DNA from: UBA5862 sp002408105
GTDB taxonomy: Bacteria > Pseudomonadota > Gammaproteobacteria > Pseudomonadales > UBA5862
Assembly (NCBI GenBank): GCA_034189125.1
Contig: JAXHVB010000036.1
Location: forward strand, 1-18,146
DNA: 18,146 bases
Direction of reading: 5' to 3'
The translations under genes and the position numbers were made by a program. The first letter of the stretch is position 1. Each line of letters begins with the position of its first letter. Shown in pieces: positions 1 to 6,592 of this stretch. Under the pieces are notes generated by a model, which was given only the letters and a program-made list of their open reading frames with translations, did not search any database and was not told the DNA's origin.

Positions 1-343
1 TGTGTACGATCAGAAACACCAGGGCCAGGGCCGTGAGGCTGATTTTGAAGTACACGAACTGGTCGGGGTTGGTGAAAATCCAGAATGCCATCAGGCCATT
101 GAGTTCGATCGCGCCGCGTTCCAGCAGGTGCAGCGTGAAGGTCGCATCAAGCGCAGTGCACAGCAGGACCACCGCGGCGACCGCCATGTAGATCGGTTCG
201 TAGAGGTCGACATAGCGGTTTCGATTGGCGTCTGGCTGGGGTGCGTTGCGTCGCCGCGGCGCAATGCCAAGGTGGCGCGGATTGATCCATTCGGACCCTT
301 TTCTGCGTTCGAGTCGGGCGTCGTTTGGAGGGGTGCTGTGCAT
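1..343 (-). CDS. Partial DUF5658-like small membrane protein (C-terminus outside the window)
   Basis: An open leftward frame of 114 visible codons starts at ATG 343-341 and runs off the left edge without a stop. The next in-frame codon triplets upstream reach a TGA at 361-359 with no other usable start. The first 45 residues are polar and rich in Arg and Pro, so probably cytoplasmic. Residues 51-72 form a hydrophobic segment ending in a conserved-looking D-A-x-x-T-L-x-L-L-E-R-G-A-x-E-L-N stretch (Asp66, Glu80-Leu-Asn82). A second membrane segment begins near residue 99 and is cut by the window edge. The Asp in helix 1 followed by an ELN-type motif is what I recall for the DUF5658 family of small integral membrane proteins, whose function is unknown. 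The gene diverges from rpe. Long frames on the opposite strand here are shadows. Confidence 0.72.
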   Translation of the reverse strand, partial: MHSTPPNDARLERRKGSEWINPRHLGIAPRRRNAPQPDANRNRYVDLYEPIYMAVAAVVLLCTALDATFTLHLLERGAIELNGLMAFWIFTNPDQFVYFKISLTALALVFLIVH

Positions 344-405
344 GCTGGGCCCCAGAACTCAGACTCCAATCGGAGCCGCTTGGTCAGTGGTGTGGGTGTG
401 TCCAG

Positions 406-434
406 AATGTACCCGATGCGGGCCAAGCGTGCAA
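406..434 (-). promoter_or_regulatory. Candidate sigma-70 promoter for the leftward membrane-protein gene
   Basis: Read on the minus strand there is a TTGCAC -35-like hexamer (434-429), a 17-nt spacer and a TACATT -10-like hexamer (411-406). It lies about 60 nt upstream of ATG 343. Spacing is ideal but each hexamer matches consensus only partly. No comparably good promoter for rpe was found on the + strand in the 344-515 divergent gap. Confidence 0.3.
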
Positions 435-515
435 AATTTGTTCGATTTTCGGGTCGCGCCCTGACCGACCCCGCCCCCCGTGGCGGTTTCAATCAACCGG
501 CTTGTGGAGCCCATC

Positions 516-1196
516 ATGAAATATGTCATTGCCCCTTCGATCTTGTCCGCCGACCTGGCTTGTCTCGGCGCCGAAGTCGAAGCGGTGCTGGCCGCTGGAG
601 CCGATTGGGTGCATTTCGATGTCATGGACAACCACTATGTCCCGAACCTCACCTTTGGGCCCGTGGTGGTCAAGGCGCTGCGCAACCACGGCGTGACGGC
701 ACCAATCGATGTGCACCTGATGGTCAAGCCGGTGGACCGCATTGTGGGTGACTTCATTGAGGCCGGCGCGACGGGAATCAGCGTGCACCCGGAAGCCACC
801 GAGCATCTTGACCGCACCCTGGAATTGATTCGCTCGGGTGGCTGCAGCCCGGGTTTGGTGTTCAACCCGGCCACCCCGCTTCATTCCCTGGAGTATGTGC
901 TCGACAAGCTGGCCCTGGTGCTGCTCATGACCGTGAACCCTGGCTTTGGTGGCCAGCGTTTTATCCCGGGCATGCTGGACAAGGTGCGTCGTGCCCGCGC
1001 CTGGTTGGACGGAGCAGGCAGTGGTGCGCGCCTGCAGGTCGATGGCGGCGTGGGGGTTGACAACATTCGCGCCATCGCGGCGGCGGGCGCGGATGCCTTC
1101 GTGGCGGGTTCCGCCGTGTTTGGCAGTGAGGATTATGTGGCCACGATTGCCGCCATGCGCGCCGAACTGGCACTGGCGGGGAGTCGGTCGGCATGA
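516..1196 (+). CDS. rpe: Ribulose-phosphate 3-epimerase
   Basis: This 226-residue TIM-barrel enzyme interconverts D-ribulose 5-phosphate and D-xylulose 5-phosphate in the pentose phosphate and Calvin pathways. It has the usual family length of about 225. Visible motifs are A-P-S-I-L-S-A-D (6-13), V-H-F-D-V-M-D (32-38), H-L-M-V (67-70), N-P-G-F-G-G-Q and V-D-G-G-V. Predicted metal ligands are His33, Asp35, His67 and Asp176. I chose ATG 516 because it has a GGAG eight bases upstream and matches the family N-terminus (MKYVIAPSIL); the in-frame GTG at 480 would add 12 unlikely residues. The stop overlaps the gph start (ATGA), so the two are translationally coupled. It appears to be the first gene of the rpe-gph-trp set. 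Confidence 0.96.
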   Translation: MKYVIAPSILSADLACLGAEVEAVLAAGADWVHFDVMDNHYVPNLTFGPVVVKALRNHGVTAPIDVHLMVKPVDRIVGDFIEAGATGISVHPEATEHLDRTLELIRSGGCSPGLVFNPATPLHSLEYVLDKLALVLLMTVNPGFGGQRFIPGMLDKVRRARAWLDGAGSGARLQVDGGVGVDNIRAIAAAGADAFVAGSAVFGSEDYVATIAAMRAELALAGSRSA

Positions 1197-1903
1197 CCCT
1201 GGAACACTTGGAGCAGTTGCTGGGGTGTGCGCCGCGCCTGGTGATGTTCGACCTGGACGGCACCTTGGTCGACAGCCTTCCCGACATCGCTCGAGCGGTG
1301 GATGCTGCGCTGGCGACAGTGGGCCGCCCCGCAGCCGGGCTGGCAGCGATTCGCACTTGGGTCGGGAATGGTTCGCCGGGCTTGCTGGTGCGGGCCCTGC
1401 ACAATCGGGCCATACCGACCGCAGAACTTGAGTCGGCCCGAGCGCGTCTTGAGCCGGGCCTTTTCGAGCGGGCCTACCAGGCGTTCCTGGACGCATACGG
1501 GGCCGCTCCGGCCGATGCGAGCAGGCCCTATCCTGGGGTCAAGGAATGCCTGCAAGGCCTGCAAACGGCGGGAGTTGCCCTTGCCTGTGTGACCAACAAG
1601 CCGGGACAGTTCGTGGCTCCAGTGCTGGAAGGGGTCGGGCTTGCCCAGTTCTTTGCCCTGACCATCGCCGGTGACAGCCTGCCCCGCAAGAAGCCGGCGC
1701 CGGATCCACTGTTGCATTGCCTTGCCCACTTCGACGTGCCCGCCGGGGCAGCCGTCATGGTCGGGGATTCGGACAACGATGTGCTGGCTGCCAGAGCTGC
1801 TGGGGTCAAGGTGGTCGCAGTGAGCTACGGTTACAACTACGGCTGCGCGGTGGCGGACGCAGGGCCCGATTGGCTGCTTGACTCGCTGGGCCCCGTCGGC
1901 TAA
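1193..1903 (+). CDS. gph: Phosphoglycolate phosphatase (HAD superfamily)
   Basis: This 236-residue HAD hydrolase removes phosphate from 2-phosphoglycolate, which arises from RuBisCO oxygenation or from repair of 3'-phosphoglycolate DNA ends. The HAD motifs appear in order: D-L-D-G-T-L-V-D-S with nucleophile Asp20 and general acid Asp22, the C-V-T-N-K-P motif II Thr, the R-K-K-P-A-P-D motif III Lys, and V-G-D-S-D-N-D with the motif IV acidic pair. A cap domain lies between motifs I and II. The ATG overlaps the rpe stop by four bases. The rpe-gph pair is common in proteobacteria and is often joined to trpE. The specific substrate is inferred from family and neighbours; a related sugar-phosphate phosphatase cannot be excluded. 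Confidence 0.92.
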   Translation: MTLEHLEQLLGCAPRLVMFDLDGTLVDSLPDIARAVDAALATVGRPAAGLAAIRTWVGNGSPGLLVRALHNRAIPTAELESARARLEPGLFERAYQAFLDAYGAAPADASRPYPGVKECLQGLQTAGVALACVTNKPGQFVAPVLEGVGLAQFFALTIAGDSLPRKKPAPDPLLHCLAHFDVPAGAAVMVGDSDNDVLAARAAGVKVVAVSYGYNYGCAVADAGPDWLLDSLGPVG

Positions 1904-1966
1904 TTTCGCGGGCCTTAGAGCCGCTTCGTTGCGGGTGGCTCGACCACGGATTCCCCAGTGCAGCCC

Positions 1967-2062
1967 ATGTCATCCTGGACACAACTGTCACCACCGGCGC
2001 CATCGCCGCGCGAGCGCGGTGCCATGCCGACTGGCCGATGGCGATGGCGCCTCTGCGCCTGA
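1967..2062 (+). CDS. Candidate trp leader peptide (trpL-like), ends W-R-W-R-L-C-A
   Basis: A 31-codon frame lies wholly inside the gph-trpE gap. It starts at ATG 1967, with an in-frame GTG at 1958 and a second in-frame ATG at 2024 that would give an 11-residue peptide. Trp codons are at 1976-1978, 2039-2041 and 2045-2047, the last two separated by one Arg codon and followed five codons later by TGA 2060-2062. Clustered Trp codons just before a stop, upstream of trpE and among overlapping stems, are the hallmark of transcription-attenuation leader peptides. Weak points: no start has a good Shine-Dalgarno sequence and the peptide is not one I recognise. It is too short for ordinary gene callers. 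Confidence 0.5.
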   Translation: MSSWTQLSPPAPSPRERGAMPTGRWRWRLCA

Positions 2063-2094
2063 ACCTCCGGCTGCGCGACCCTCGGGCGCGCGCA
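1996..2094 (+). promoter_or_regulatory. Candidate trp attenuator: mutually exclusive stems before trpE
   Basis: Four pairings can be read by eye. (a) A perfect 12-bp inverted repeat, 1996-2007 with 2040-2051, whose right arm contains a Trp codon and part of another. (b) 2046-2050 with 2055-2059, a 5-bp stem with a 4-nt loop. (c) 2054-2062 with 2082-2090, a 9-bp stem including two G-U pairs and covering the leader stop codon. (d) 2072-2077 with 2089-2094, a 6-bp stem. These share segments, so only some can form together, as in 1:2, 2:3, 3:4 attenuators. No run of Ts follows stem (d), so termination is not shown. Chance pairing in GC-rich DNA is the alternative. Confidence 0.42.
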
Positions 2095-2125
2095 ACTGCT
2101 GTGATTCGTTGTTTCGAGGTCGACC

Positions 2126-3637
2126 ATGAATGCACCCAATACCGCGCCCGTTGCGCGGATTCCTGTCGTCAGAGAGCTGCTGACTGACACCGACACTCCC
2201 CTTTCCACCTACCTGAAGTTGGCGGCAGGGCCCGGATCCTACTTGCTGGAGTCTGTCCAAGGTGGTGAGCAGTGGGGCCGCTACTCCTTCATCGGCTTGC
2301 CGTGCCGCACCTTCCTGCGGGTCACAGGTCAGCGGATCGAAGTGCACACCGATGGGGTGCTGACAGAGGCGGCCGAGGTCGACGACCCACTGGCGTTCAT
2401 CGAGGCGTACCGCGAGCGTTTTCAGGCGCCGGACCTGCCTGGGTTGCCGCGTTTCAGTGGCGGACTGGTGGGGTATTTCGGGTACGACACCGTGCGCTAC
2501 ATCGAGCCACGACTCGGGCCCTCTACCAAGCCTGACCCCATTGGCACCCCGGATGTGCTGCTGATGCTGTCCGACGAGCTGGTGGTGTTCGATAACTTGC
2601 GGGCCTCGGTGTTTTTGATTGTGCACGCCGAGGGCGATTCGGCCGCGGCACACCAGGCCGCAACCGAGCGGTTGGATGCACTGCAGGCGCGCTTGCGCGA
2701 ACCCTTGGGCTGGACCCTTCGCGAGCTGCCGGTTGAGCAAGCCGGCGAGGCGATGGAGCGCTTTGACGCCAGTTTCACCCAAGCTGGCTACGAGGCCGCG
2801 GTCCGTCGCATCAAGGAGTACATTGTCGCCGGTGACGTCATGCAGGTGGTCCCCTCCCAGCGCATGAGCATCGACTTCGATGCGCCGCCGATCGAGTTGT
2901 ACCGGGCACTGCGGTACACCAACCCCTCGCCATACATGTACTTTTTGGACTGTGGTGACTTTCAGGTCGTCGGTGCCTCTCCCGAGGTATTGGTGCGGGT
3001 GGACGCAAATGAAGTCACGGTGCGTCCGATCGCTGGCACGCGGCCGCGCGGCGCAACCCGGGAAGAGGACGTGGCGCTCGCGCAAGAATTGACCGACGAT
3101 CCCAAGGAGATCGCTGAACACCTGATGCTGATCGACCTCGGCCGCAACGACGTGGGCCGGGTGAGCCGGCCTGGCACTGTGGATGTGAACGAGCGCATGG
3201 TGATCGAGCGCTACTCTCATGTGATGCACATTGTTTCCAATGTGCGCGGTCAGTTGCGTGCGGGCCTCGGCCCAATCGACGCGCTGCGGGCAACCTTTCC
3301 GGCTGGGACCCTCTCAGGGGCCCCGAAAATTCGTGCGCTTGAGATCATTGATGAACTCGAGCCCGTGAAGCGGGGGGTCTATTCCGGGGCCGTGGGGTAC
3401 ATCGACTGGTCTGGCAACATGGACACAGCAATCGCCATTCGTACGGCTGTGGTAAAAGACGGTCGGCTGCATGTGCAGGCCGGTGGCGGCATTGTTGCGG
3501 ATTCAGTGCCGCGCGCCGAATGGGAAGAAACCATCAACAAGCGCCGGGCGCTTTTTCGTGCAGTGGCGATGGTGGAATCTGCCCGCGCTGATACGACTGA
3601 CAGCAGCGCGGACGCGGAGGTGGCCCCATGCTCGTAA
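2126..3637 (+). CDS. trpE: Anthranilate synthase component I
   Basis: This 503-residue chorismate-binding subunit makes anthranilate from chorismate, using ammonia supplied by TrpG, in the first committed step of tryptophan synthesis. The N-terminal domain carries the L-L-E-S element (40-43) known to bind feedback-inhibiting Trp. The catalytic domain shows P-S-P-Y-M-Y-F, G-A-S-P-E-V-L-V-R, P-I-A-G-T-R-P-R-G, L-I-D-L-G-R-N-D, H-I-V-S-N-V-R-G and the F-P-A-G-T-L-S-G-A-P-K signature. It is therefore TrpE rather than PabB. ATG 2126 gives the normal N-terminus. The end overlaps trpG by 10 nt, favouring equimolar translation of the two subunits. A probable Trp-responsive leader lies just upstream. 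Confidence 0.97.
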   Translation: MNAPNTAPVARIPVVRELLTDTDTPLSTYLKLAAGPGSYLLESVQGGEQWGRYSFIGLPCRTFLRVTGQRIEVHTDGVLTEAAEVDDPLAFIEAYRERFQAPDLPGLPRFSGGLVGYFGYDTVRYIEPRLGPSTKPDPIGTPDVLLMLSDELVVFDNLRASVFLIVHAEGDSAAAHQAATERLDALQARLREPLGWTLRELPVEQAGEAMERFDASFTQAGYEAAVRRIKEYIVAGDVMQVVPSQRMSIDFDAPPIELYRALRYTNPSPYMYFLDCGDFQVVGASPEVLVRVDANEVTVRPIAGTRPRGATREEDVALAQELTDDPKEIAEHLMLIDLGRNDVGRVSRPGTVDVNERMVIERYSHVMHIVSNVRGQLRAGLGPIDALRATFPAGTLSGAPKIRALEIIDELEPVKRGVYSGAVGYIDWSGNMDTAIAIRTAVVKDGRLHVQAGGGIVADSVPRAEWEETINKRRALFRAVAMVESARADTTDSSADAEVAPCS

Positions 3638-4242
3638 TGATCGACAACTACGATTCCTTTACGTACAACCTGGTGCAGTACCTCTGGGAGCTTGGCGCCG
3701 AAGTTCAGGTGTTTCGCAATGACCAGGTTGCGGTTGAGGACATCGTTGCGCTGCGCCCTTCACACCTGATGATTTCTCCCGGGCCTTGCACCCCCAATGA
3801 AGCGGGGGTCTCGATGGAGGCTGTGCGGCGCTTTGCCGGTGTGATTCCTGTCCTCGGGGTGTGTTTGGGTCACCAGAGCATCGGCCAGGTTTTCGGGGGC
3901 CGTGTCGTGCGGGCCCGGCAGGTGATGCACGGCAAGACATCAATGATCTACCACACTGGAGTCGGCGTCTTTTCCGGACTGCCGAGCCCCTTCGAAGCGA
4001 CCCGGTATCATTCGTTGGTGGTTGAGGCCGAGGGCCTCCCAAGTGTTTTTGAGGTCACCGCCTGGACGGCCCGTGAGGATGGCACCCCGGACGAAATCAT
4101 GGGGCTTCGCCACCGCGAGCTGGACGTGGAAGGGGTCCAGTTTCACCCAGAATCGATCTTGACTCAGGCGGGGCATGATTTGTTGCGCAACTTCTTGGAC
4201 AAGGGTGCAGGGCTTGGCCTCGATGTACAGGGCGGTGCTTGA
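3628..4242 (+). CDS. trpG: Anthranilate synthase glutamine amidotransferase component II
   Basis: This 204-residue class I glutamine amidotransferase feeds ammonia to TrpE. The N-terminus M-I-D-N-Y-D-S-F-T-Y-N is typical. The nucleophile is Cys79 in G-V-C-L-G-H-Q, and the catalytic His173 and Glu175 lie in F-H-P-E-S. ATG 3628 has a GGAGG about six bases upstream, inside the end of trpE. In some bacteria the same protein also serves PabB in folate synthesis; whether that holds here cannot be told from the window. A 34-nt gap follows before trpD. Confidence 0.96.
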   Translation: MLVMIDNYDSFTYNLVQYLWELGAEVQVFRNDQVAVEDIVALRPSHLMISPGPCTPNEAGVSMEAVRRFAGVIPVLGVCLGHQSIGQVFGGRVVRARQVMHGKTSMIYHTGVGVFSGLPSPFEATRYHSLVVEAEGLPSVFEVTAWTAREDGTPDEIMGLRHRELDVEGVQFHPESILTQAGHDLLRNFLDKGAGLGLDVQGGA

Positions 4243-4276
4243 TGTGCGGGTCGGCACGATGAACGAGGAGTCTTCC

Positions 4277-5296
4277 ATGAATATCCAACGTGCATTGGCC
4301 CGAGCGATTGAAGGCCAACACCTGGCGGCCCACGAGATGTCCGCCGTGATGCATCAGGTCATGAGCGGCGCCTGCACCCCCGCACAGATCGGGGGCTGGT
4401 TGATCGCGATGCGGATGAAGGGCGAGACCGCTGAGGAATTGGCCGGCGCGGCCCAGGTCATGCGTGAACTTTCGACCAAGGTGCCGGTCCGTTCGCCAGT
4501 GGTGGTGGACACCTGCGGAACCGGGGGAGACGATGCAGGACTGTTCAATGTGTCCACCGCTTCGGCCTTGGTTGTTGCCGCGGCTGGAGGCAAGGTGGCC
4601 AAGCACGGCAACCGGTCCGTGACCAGCACCAGCGGTGGGGCTGACCTGCTTGAAGCAGCCGGCGTTCGAATCGATCTATCCGCAACCCAGGTCGCGCGTT
4701 GTATCGATGAAGTTGGCATTGGCTTCATGTTTGCGGTCAGCCACCACCAAGCAATGAAGCACGCCATCGGGCCACGCCGCGAACTGGGGGTTCGAACCCT
4801 GTTCAACCTGCTGGGGCCGGTCACCAATCCGGCCGGCGCTCGGCGGCAGGTGCTTGGCGTGTTCAGCGACCATTGGCTGCGGCCATTGGCGGAGGTGCTG
4901 CGTGATCTTGGCAGTGAACATGTGCTGGTGGTCCATGCCGAGGACGGGCTCGATGAGTTCAGCCTGGCCGCGCCAAGCCGTGTTGCTGAATTGCGAGATG
5001 GCGAGATCCGCGAGTACCGCCTCACGCCGGAGGACGTTGGCCTCGAGTCTGCGTCATTGGAGGGTCTGCAAGTGAACAGCCCCCAGGAGAGCCTGGCGTT
5101 GATTCGTGAGGCCTTCGCTGGCGATGCGCCGAAAGCGGCAGACCTGATCGCGCTGAATGCGGGTGCAGCGCTCCATGTGCTGGGCATGGCGGACAGCATC
5201 CGCGAAGGGGTGGCGCGTGCCGATGACGTATTGTGCAGTGGCCTCGCCGGCGAGAAGTTGAACGAACTAATTGCCTTCACTGACTGCTTGGAGTGA
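4277..5296 (+). CDS. trpD: Anthranilate phosphoribosyltransferase
   Basis: This 339-residue enzyme joins anthranilate to PRPP to give phosphoribosylanthranilate, the second step of Trp synthesis. The family signatures D-T-C-G-T-G-G-D (78-85, PRPP binding), K-H-G-N-R-S-V-T-S-T-S-G-G-A-D and L-L-G-P-V-T-N-P-A are intact, and H-A-E-D-G-L-D-E is near the C-terminal third. The frame is open further upstream, from 4175 with an ATG at 4259, but ATG 4277 fits the family length and has a strong GAGGAG six bases upstream, so it is preferred. It is a stand-alone TrpD, not fused to TrpG as in enteric bacteria. Confidence 0.96.
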   Translation: MNIQRALARAIEGQHLAAHEMSAVMHQVMSGACTPAQIGGWLIAMRMKGETAEELAGAAQVMRELSTKVPVRSPVVVDTCGTGGDDAGLFNVSTASALVVAAAGGKVAKHGNRSVTSTSGGADLLEAAGVRIDLSATQVARCIDEVGIGFMFAVSHHQAMKHAIGPRRELGVRTLFNLLGPVTNPAGARRQVLGVFSDHWLRPLAEVLRDLGSEHVLVVHAEDGLDEFSLAAPSRVAELRDGEIREYRLTPEDVGLESASLEGLQVNSPQESLALIREAFAGDAPKAADLIALNAGAALHVLGMADSIREGVARADDVLCSGLAGEKLNELIAFTDCLE

Positions 5297-5302
5297 TTTC
5301 GC

Positions 5303-6100
5303 ATGGCGCTGCCCACCATCCTGGAGCGCATCATTGCCCGCAAGGCCGAGGAGGTGACGGCGCGCGCTCAGCGCACTTCCCTAGGCGTGCTGGAGACCCG
5401 CGCCCAAGAAGCCGATCCAACGCGTGGTTTTGCAGCAGCACTCGAAGGCGCAGTCACGGCGGGGCGGCCTGCAGTGATAGCGGAGATCAAGAAGGCCTCG
5501 CCCAGCCGTGGGGTCATTCGCCCGGATTTTGACCCTGCGACCATTGCACAGCAGTACACCCTGGCGGGAGCTGCGGCTTTGTCGGTGTTGACCGACGAGG
5601 ACTTTTTCCAGGGCCATGACCGCTACTTGCAGCACGCCCGGGCCGCTTGTGGTCTGCCTGTGCTGCGCAAGGATTTCGTGATCGACCCATACCAGGTGGT
5701 AGAGGCGCGGGCCATTGGGGCGGACTGCGTGCTGCTCATCGTTGCTGTGCTTGGCGATGCCCAGCTGGCGGAACTCGCCGCGTGCGCTCAGGCGTTTGGC
5801 CTCGACGTGCTCGTGGAGGTGCATGATGAACGCGAGCTCGAACGCGCCCTCGCGTTGGAGCCTCGGTTGCTTGGCATCAACAACCGCGATTTGCACAGCT
5901 TCGAAACCCGGTTGGACACCACCTGGAGGCTGCTGGGTTTGGTTCCGTCAGGCAGTCTGCTGATCACTGAAAGCGGGATTCACGACCCCGCCGATGTAGC
6001 GGCCATGCGAGAGCGTGGTGTGAATGCGTTCCTGGTCGGGGAGTCCCTGATGCGCGCACAAGACCCGGGCGCTGCGCTGCGTCACCTCTTTGGCTTGTAG
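5303..6100 (+). CDS. trpC: Indole-3-glycerol-phosphate synthase
   Basis: This 265-residue TIM-barrel enzyme converts carboxyphenylamino-deoxyribulose phosphate to indole-3-glycerol phosphate. Key motifs are A-E-I-K-K-A-S-P-S-R-G (Glu61 and Lys63, corresponding to catalytic residues of the family), L-R-K-D-F-V (Lys123), the I-N-N-R-D-L strand, I-T-E-S-G-I and F-L-V-G-E-S-L-M. It is monofunctional: no TrpF domain is fused. It starts six bases after the trpD stop with a GGAG at the end of trpD. trpF, trpB and trpA are absent from the window, matching the split trp arrangement of many gamma- and betaproteobacteria. Confidence 0.96.
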   Translation: MALPTILERIIARKAEEVTARAQRTSLGVLETRAQEADPTRGFAAALEGAVTAGRPAVIAEIKKASPSRGVIRPDFDPATIAQQYTLAGAAALSVLTDEDFFQGHDRYLQHARAACGLPVLRKDFVIDPYQVVEARAIGADCVLLIVAVLGDAQLAELAACAQAFGLDVLVEVHDERELERALALEPRLLGINNRDLHSFETRLDTTWRLLGLVPSGSLLITESGIHDPADVAAMRERGVNAFLVGESLMRAQDPGAALRHLFGL

Positions 6101-6134
6101 CGTCGAGGCGCCAAGAGTATCGGTGGGTAGACGG

Positions 6135-6506
6135 GTGCTGCCTGATATCCAAAGCCGACCGCAGGTGCGCGCCTTGGTGGAGCGGTTCTATTTGAAACTG
6201 CTCACCGACGACCGGCTTGCCCCCTTTTTCGATTCTCCTGAGGCGGTGTTCGAACGCTTGCCTCTGGTCAGTGCGTACTGGGACCAGTTGCTGTTGCAGC
6301 AGGGCAGCTATCGGCGGCACACCATGGAGATTCATGCTGCCATCGACCGCCGGCGCCCCTTCGAGGCGGCCGATTTTTCCCGCTGGCTTGAGTTGTTCGA
6401 GCGCACAGTGGACGAGCTGTACCAGGGTCGCCTTGCCGAGCGCGCCAAGCGCCTTGCGCGTCGAGTCGCCGACCACATGGCCGGCCGGGTGGGATTGGCT
6501 GAATGA
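6135..6506 (+). CDS. Group III truncated haemoglobin
   Basis: This 123-residue all-helical protein matches the trHbIII pattern (x-P-D-I-x-x-R at the start, R-F-Y, Y-W-x-x-L-L, H, F-x-R-W-L-x-L-F-x-x-T-V-D-E-L). Hand alignment to Campylobacter Ctb puts Tyr19 at B10, His67 at F8 as proximal haem ligand and Trp84 at G8. The usual distal E7 His appears to be Arg41. The family binds O2 or NO; the physiological role here is unknown. I chose GTG 6135 because it aligns with family N-termini; GTG 6123 or TTG 6090 (overlapping trpC) are alternatives. No terminator separates it from trpC, so it is probably cotranscribed with trp. Its end carries the promoter of the next operon. Confidence 0.83.
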   Translation: MLPDIQSRPQVRALVERFYLKLLTDDRLAPFFDSPEAVFERLPLVSAYWDQLLLQQGSYRRHTMEIHAAIDRRRPFEAADFSRWLELFERTVDELYQGRLAERAKRLARRVADHMAGRVGLAE

Positions 6507-6511
6507 ATGTT

Positions 6512-6541
6512 TTGCCGCAGGCCCGCATCGGTTGCTATACT
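6512..6541 (+). promoter_or_regulatory. Sigma-70-type promoter of the tetR-RND operon
   Basis: TTGCCG (6512-6517) and TATACT (6536-6541) are separated by 18 nt. The -10 box is near consensus. The promoter starts just after the globin stop codon. Expected transcription start is about 6548, inside the palindromic operator and about 45 nt before the repressor start. Confidence 0.68.
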
Positions 6542-6542
6542 C

Positions 6543-6558
6543 CTGACCGGTCGGTCAG
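6543..6558 (+). promoter_or_regulatory. Palindromic operator, probably bound by the adjacent TetR repressor
   Basis: CTGACCG-GT-CGGTCAG is a perfect 7-bp inverted repeat with a 2-nt centre. It lies directly after the -10 box over the expected transcription start, where a bound TetR dimer would block transcription. This is the usual autoregulation layout for repressors of RND pumps. Binding by this particular repressor is inferred from position. Confidence 0.68.
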
Positions 6559-6592
6559 TTGTCGGTTCAATCGCTCCCCGAGGTGTTCATTG

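Noticed and set aside
459..470. CTGACCGACC resembling half of the TetR operator, upstream of rpe
   Set aside because: It has no matching second arm, so a dimer site is not supported.
471..486. CCGCC/GGCGG hairpin followed by TTTC before rpe
   Set aside because: The stem is only 5 bp with a short T-run; not enough to call an attenuator or terminator.
2..751. 249-codon + strand open frame at the left edge
   Set aside because: It runs antisense to the membrane-protein gene and then out of frame through rpe; its composition (Arg, Gly, His) is that of a GC-rich shadow.
489..1496. 335-codon minus strand frame opposite rpe and gph
   Set aside because: It is a shadow of two well-supported genes, with no ribosome site and no recognisable domain.
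1988..3229. 413-codon minus strand frame opposite trpE
   Set aside because: It is long because of third-position GC bias in trpE; the protein is rich in His, Gln and Arg without any motif.
6503..6592. Upstream ATG overlapping the globin stop (ATGA) as the TetR start
   Set aside because: The promoter and operator lie between this ATG and 6593, and the extra 30 residues do not resemble TetR N-termini.
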